Source of the DNA: Gautieria morchelliformis
Taxonomy: Eukaryota; Basidiomycota; Agaricomycetes; Gomphales; Gomphaceae
Assembly (NCBI GenBank): GCA_015179125.1
Contig: WHVA01000416.1
Coordinates: 39,133 to 103,132, forward strand
Direction: 5' to 3'
Length of the DNA stretch: 64,000 nucleotides
Shown: positions 62,539-64,000 of the stretch, piece by piece
Numbering within the stretch: the stretch's first letter is position 1
Layout of the letters: each line of letters begins with the position of its first letter
The notes under the pieces: model-generated
What the model was told of the DNA's origin: nothing
What the model saw: the letters and a program-made list of their open reading frames with translations, nothing else
The model's database searches: none
Position numbers and translations under genes: made by a program

Positions 62539-64000
62539 ATGATGATTCCACGCAGTCGAAGACGGACACGAGCGACGAGCTTGAGATCCACACCCCAGGC
62601 GCAGCCCAGTGACACGACGGCTGACGCTATCCTGGACCAAGAGACCAGGACGATAGAAGACGGAGAGATCGTAGATCTCACCGCCCTCGTCCCCTCAGTA
62701 GGGAACGAGGAAAACCCCGACCACGTCTCGTCGAGCGTGGCCAAAGAAGAGACGAGGCCGAGTGACAAGCCGGCACCGCCCCCCCATCTCCCTCTGCCCG
62801 AGGACAAAGGAAAGGGCAGAGAAGTCTCGTTGTCGTCAGACGGTACAGCAACAACGTCGAGACGGGCACAAAGCCACGACTCAAACCGGCGCTCTCGAAG
62901 TAGAGCGACGACAATCGTCCCTGAAGGAGGACGACGGCAAGAGAGACGAGCCCCAGACAATAGTCAGGACTCGGAATACTCAAGCTCTAGTCGTAAGAGC
63001 TCGAGGGCTCATGCCATCGACCACGAGATGGCAGAGGCCCTGAACAAACAGGTGCAGGCTGCGCTGCACCGAAGCACGCTGACGCGCCACAAGCACGATC
63101 AGCTGGCATCGCAGCTCGACAACGCCACCGCCGCCCTAATGGCAATCGGCAAGGAACTCCACCAGGCAGAGGAGATCAGGCTGCAAGACGCAGCCACGCT
63201 GGAGGACGTCCAGAAAGCACTCCGCCCACGCAGGGAACGTGACGCAACTCGTCCGAGCTCGCGACAGTCCGCAGCTAACGAACGCAGTCGCGATGCGCGC
63301 CGAAATGAGCGAGACAAGCAGTGAATGCCGCCGCCAGCCGTCCCGGTCGAACAGGACGTAAGGTTCGGGAACGAACCTCAGGAGCAACCGGCTGCCCCAA
63401 CGGACAGCCGTAAAACAATCCAACAGATCATTAGGGATCAGGTTGCCTCAGAGCCTGACTCTGAAACGACGACCGAGAGCTTAGAGCTCGAAGTCGCACA
63501 CTGGCAGCGTAAGGAAGCTGCAGCCGCGCGCCGCCACACACGGGCACTCGAGCTACTAGCCAAGAATGCCGAAGAGACGGTGGCCCACAGCCACACCGCT
63601 CAACTGCCCGACGAGCAGCTCACGCAAGCCATACAGGACGCACGGCAAGCGTGCGCTGCCTACACAGCAGGCTACGGATCCGCAACGCAGGACTGACCGG
63701 GGACACCAGGCACGAAATGCTCCCGATCCCGAGCCCGACCCGGGCCCGGGGCCTGTCAGGGCATATAACAGCTTACCCGGCGCGGCGTCACAACCGCGTG
63801 AGCGATCCATGGCCCAACGGAAGGCCAGGGAATCCCTGACCAGGCCGACGTCGTACCAATGGAGCCGTACGACAGGATCACGCGGATGATCTGCGTGGTG
63901 TTGGCAGACGCCGCGGACACAGACCTGGAGAAGTCTGTGCTAGCAAAGGCGGCGTAAAATTGGCCCACCCCGAGCCATATGCAGGGGGATCGGACCTCGA
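62539..64000 (+). pseudogene. gag: Element D Gag, broken by TGA stops and frameshifts
   Basis: ATG 62539 (MMIPRSRRRTRATS). It has an acidic/Ser-rich N-terminus, a helical stretch (MAEALNKQVQAALHRSTLTRHKHDQLASQLDNATAALMAIGKEL), then TGA 63322-63324 (KQ*MPPPAV), in frame with more coding. A second helix (ELEVAHWQRKEAAAARRHTRALELLAKNAEE) leads to TGA 63694-63696. Frame changes follow, with PMAQRKARE-like and YQWEPYDRITRMICVVLADAADTDLEKSVLAKA; one base is missing at about 63948, then LAHPEPYAGGSDLE, where the core Gag domain would start, at the window end. Both stops fit CGA to TGA. Confidence 0.8.

Larger units (their letters stand above)
62187..64000 (+). mobile_element. Ty3/gypsy element D, 5' end (runs out of window)
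   Basis: 5' LTR (62187-62400) of the same family as the LTR of element C, a leader, and Gag. It interrupts the copia integrase at 62186. Confidence 0.85.

Overview
The window looks like a chromosome stretch from a filamentous basidiomycete, most like an Agaricomycete of the Rhizoctonia type. The evidence is short GT-AG introns of about 43-66 nt, KDZ-associated cysteine-cluster coding sequence, an F-box gene, remnants of UNC-45/Cro1, aldo-keto reductase and chitin synthase genes, and dense Ty3, Ty1 and LINE retroelements. The organism is inferred from protein style, not from a marker. No rRNA, tRNA or CRISPR array was found.

Layout. 1-3060: decayed KDZ-transposon-associated gene with an LTR-like insertion. 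3720-4760: 33/132-bp tandem repeat. 5160-6386: broken unknown gene (minus). 6880-7150: foreign Ty3 chromodomain scrap. 7151-14691: Ty3 element 1 (minus), LTRs differing at 3 of 561 positions. 14692-15430: integrase piece of another Ty3 element. 15440-17110: UNC-45/Cro1 pseudogene split by a solo LTR. 17440-17880: aldo-keto reductase remnant. 18091-19475: non-autonomous hAT element. 19706-23490: unrecognised genes. 23496-29722: complete Ty3 element B1 (minus) with TSD GTATT. 30100-34163: Ty3 element 2 (minus), joined to a B-family fragment B3 (34164-36002), which meets a plus-strand B copy B2 (36003-40538). 40539 to about 47515: Ty3 element C (minus). To 48835: LINE 3' end. 49463-49814: CpG-depleted solo LTR. 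50395-51672: long-TIR element. 52096-54403: F-box gene whose four-exon model is fully open. 55110-55936: chitin synthase pseudogene. 56427-57198: intact small zinc-finger-like gene. 57850-58310: tyrosine-recombinase scrap. 58663-58724: long hairpin. About 59500-62186: Ty1/copia fragment. 62187-64000: start of Ty3 element D (plus), inserted in the copia integrase.

The most interesting signal is in Ty3 elements 1 and 2. Between the integrase gene and the 3' LTR, on the opposite strand, each carries an intron-containing gene for a protein with two C-X2-C-X6-C half-clusters (fungal Zn2Cys6 style), a coiled-coil region and an acidic tail. Each element is also saturated, in LTRs and coding sequence alike, with its own CpG-containing pentamer: CGAGG in element 1, CGGAA in element 2. 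The B family lacks such a gene but is saturated with CGGAA too. This recalls plant VANDAL/VANC anti-silencing systems, in which an element-encoded protein binds short motifs accumulated in its own DNA. Recurrent CGA-to-TGA stops and CpG-stripped relics show that CpG decay acts on elements here, which would give such a system a purpose. The link between protein and motif is inference.

Element C instead carries a sense-strand third ORF of about 646 codons in the env position. Most elements are dead through single-base frameshifts and TGA stops. Only the F-box gene and the small zinc-finger gene look intact as host genes.
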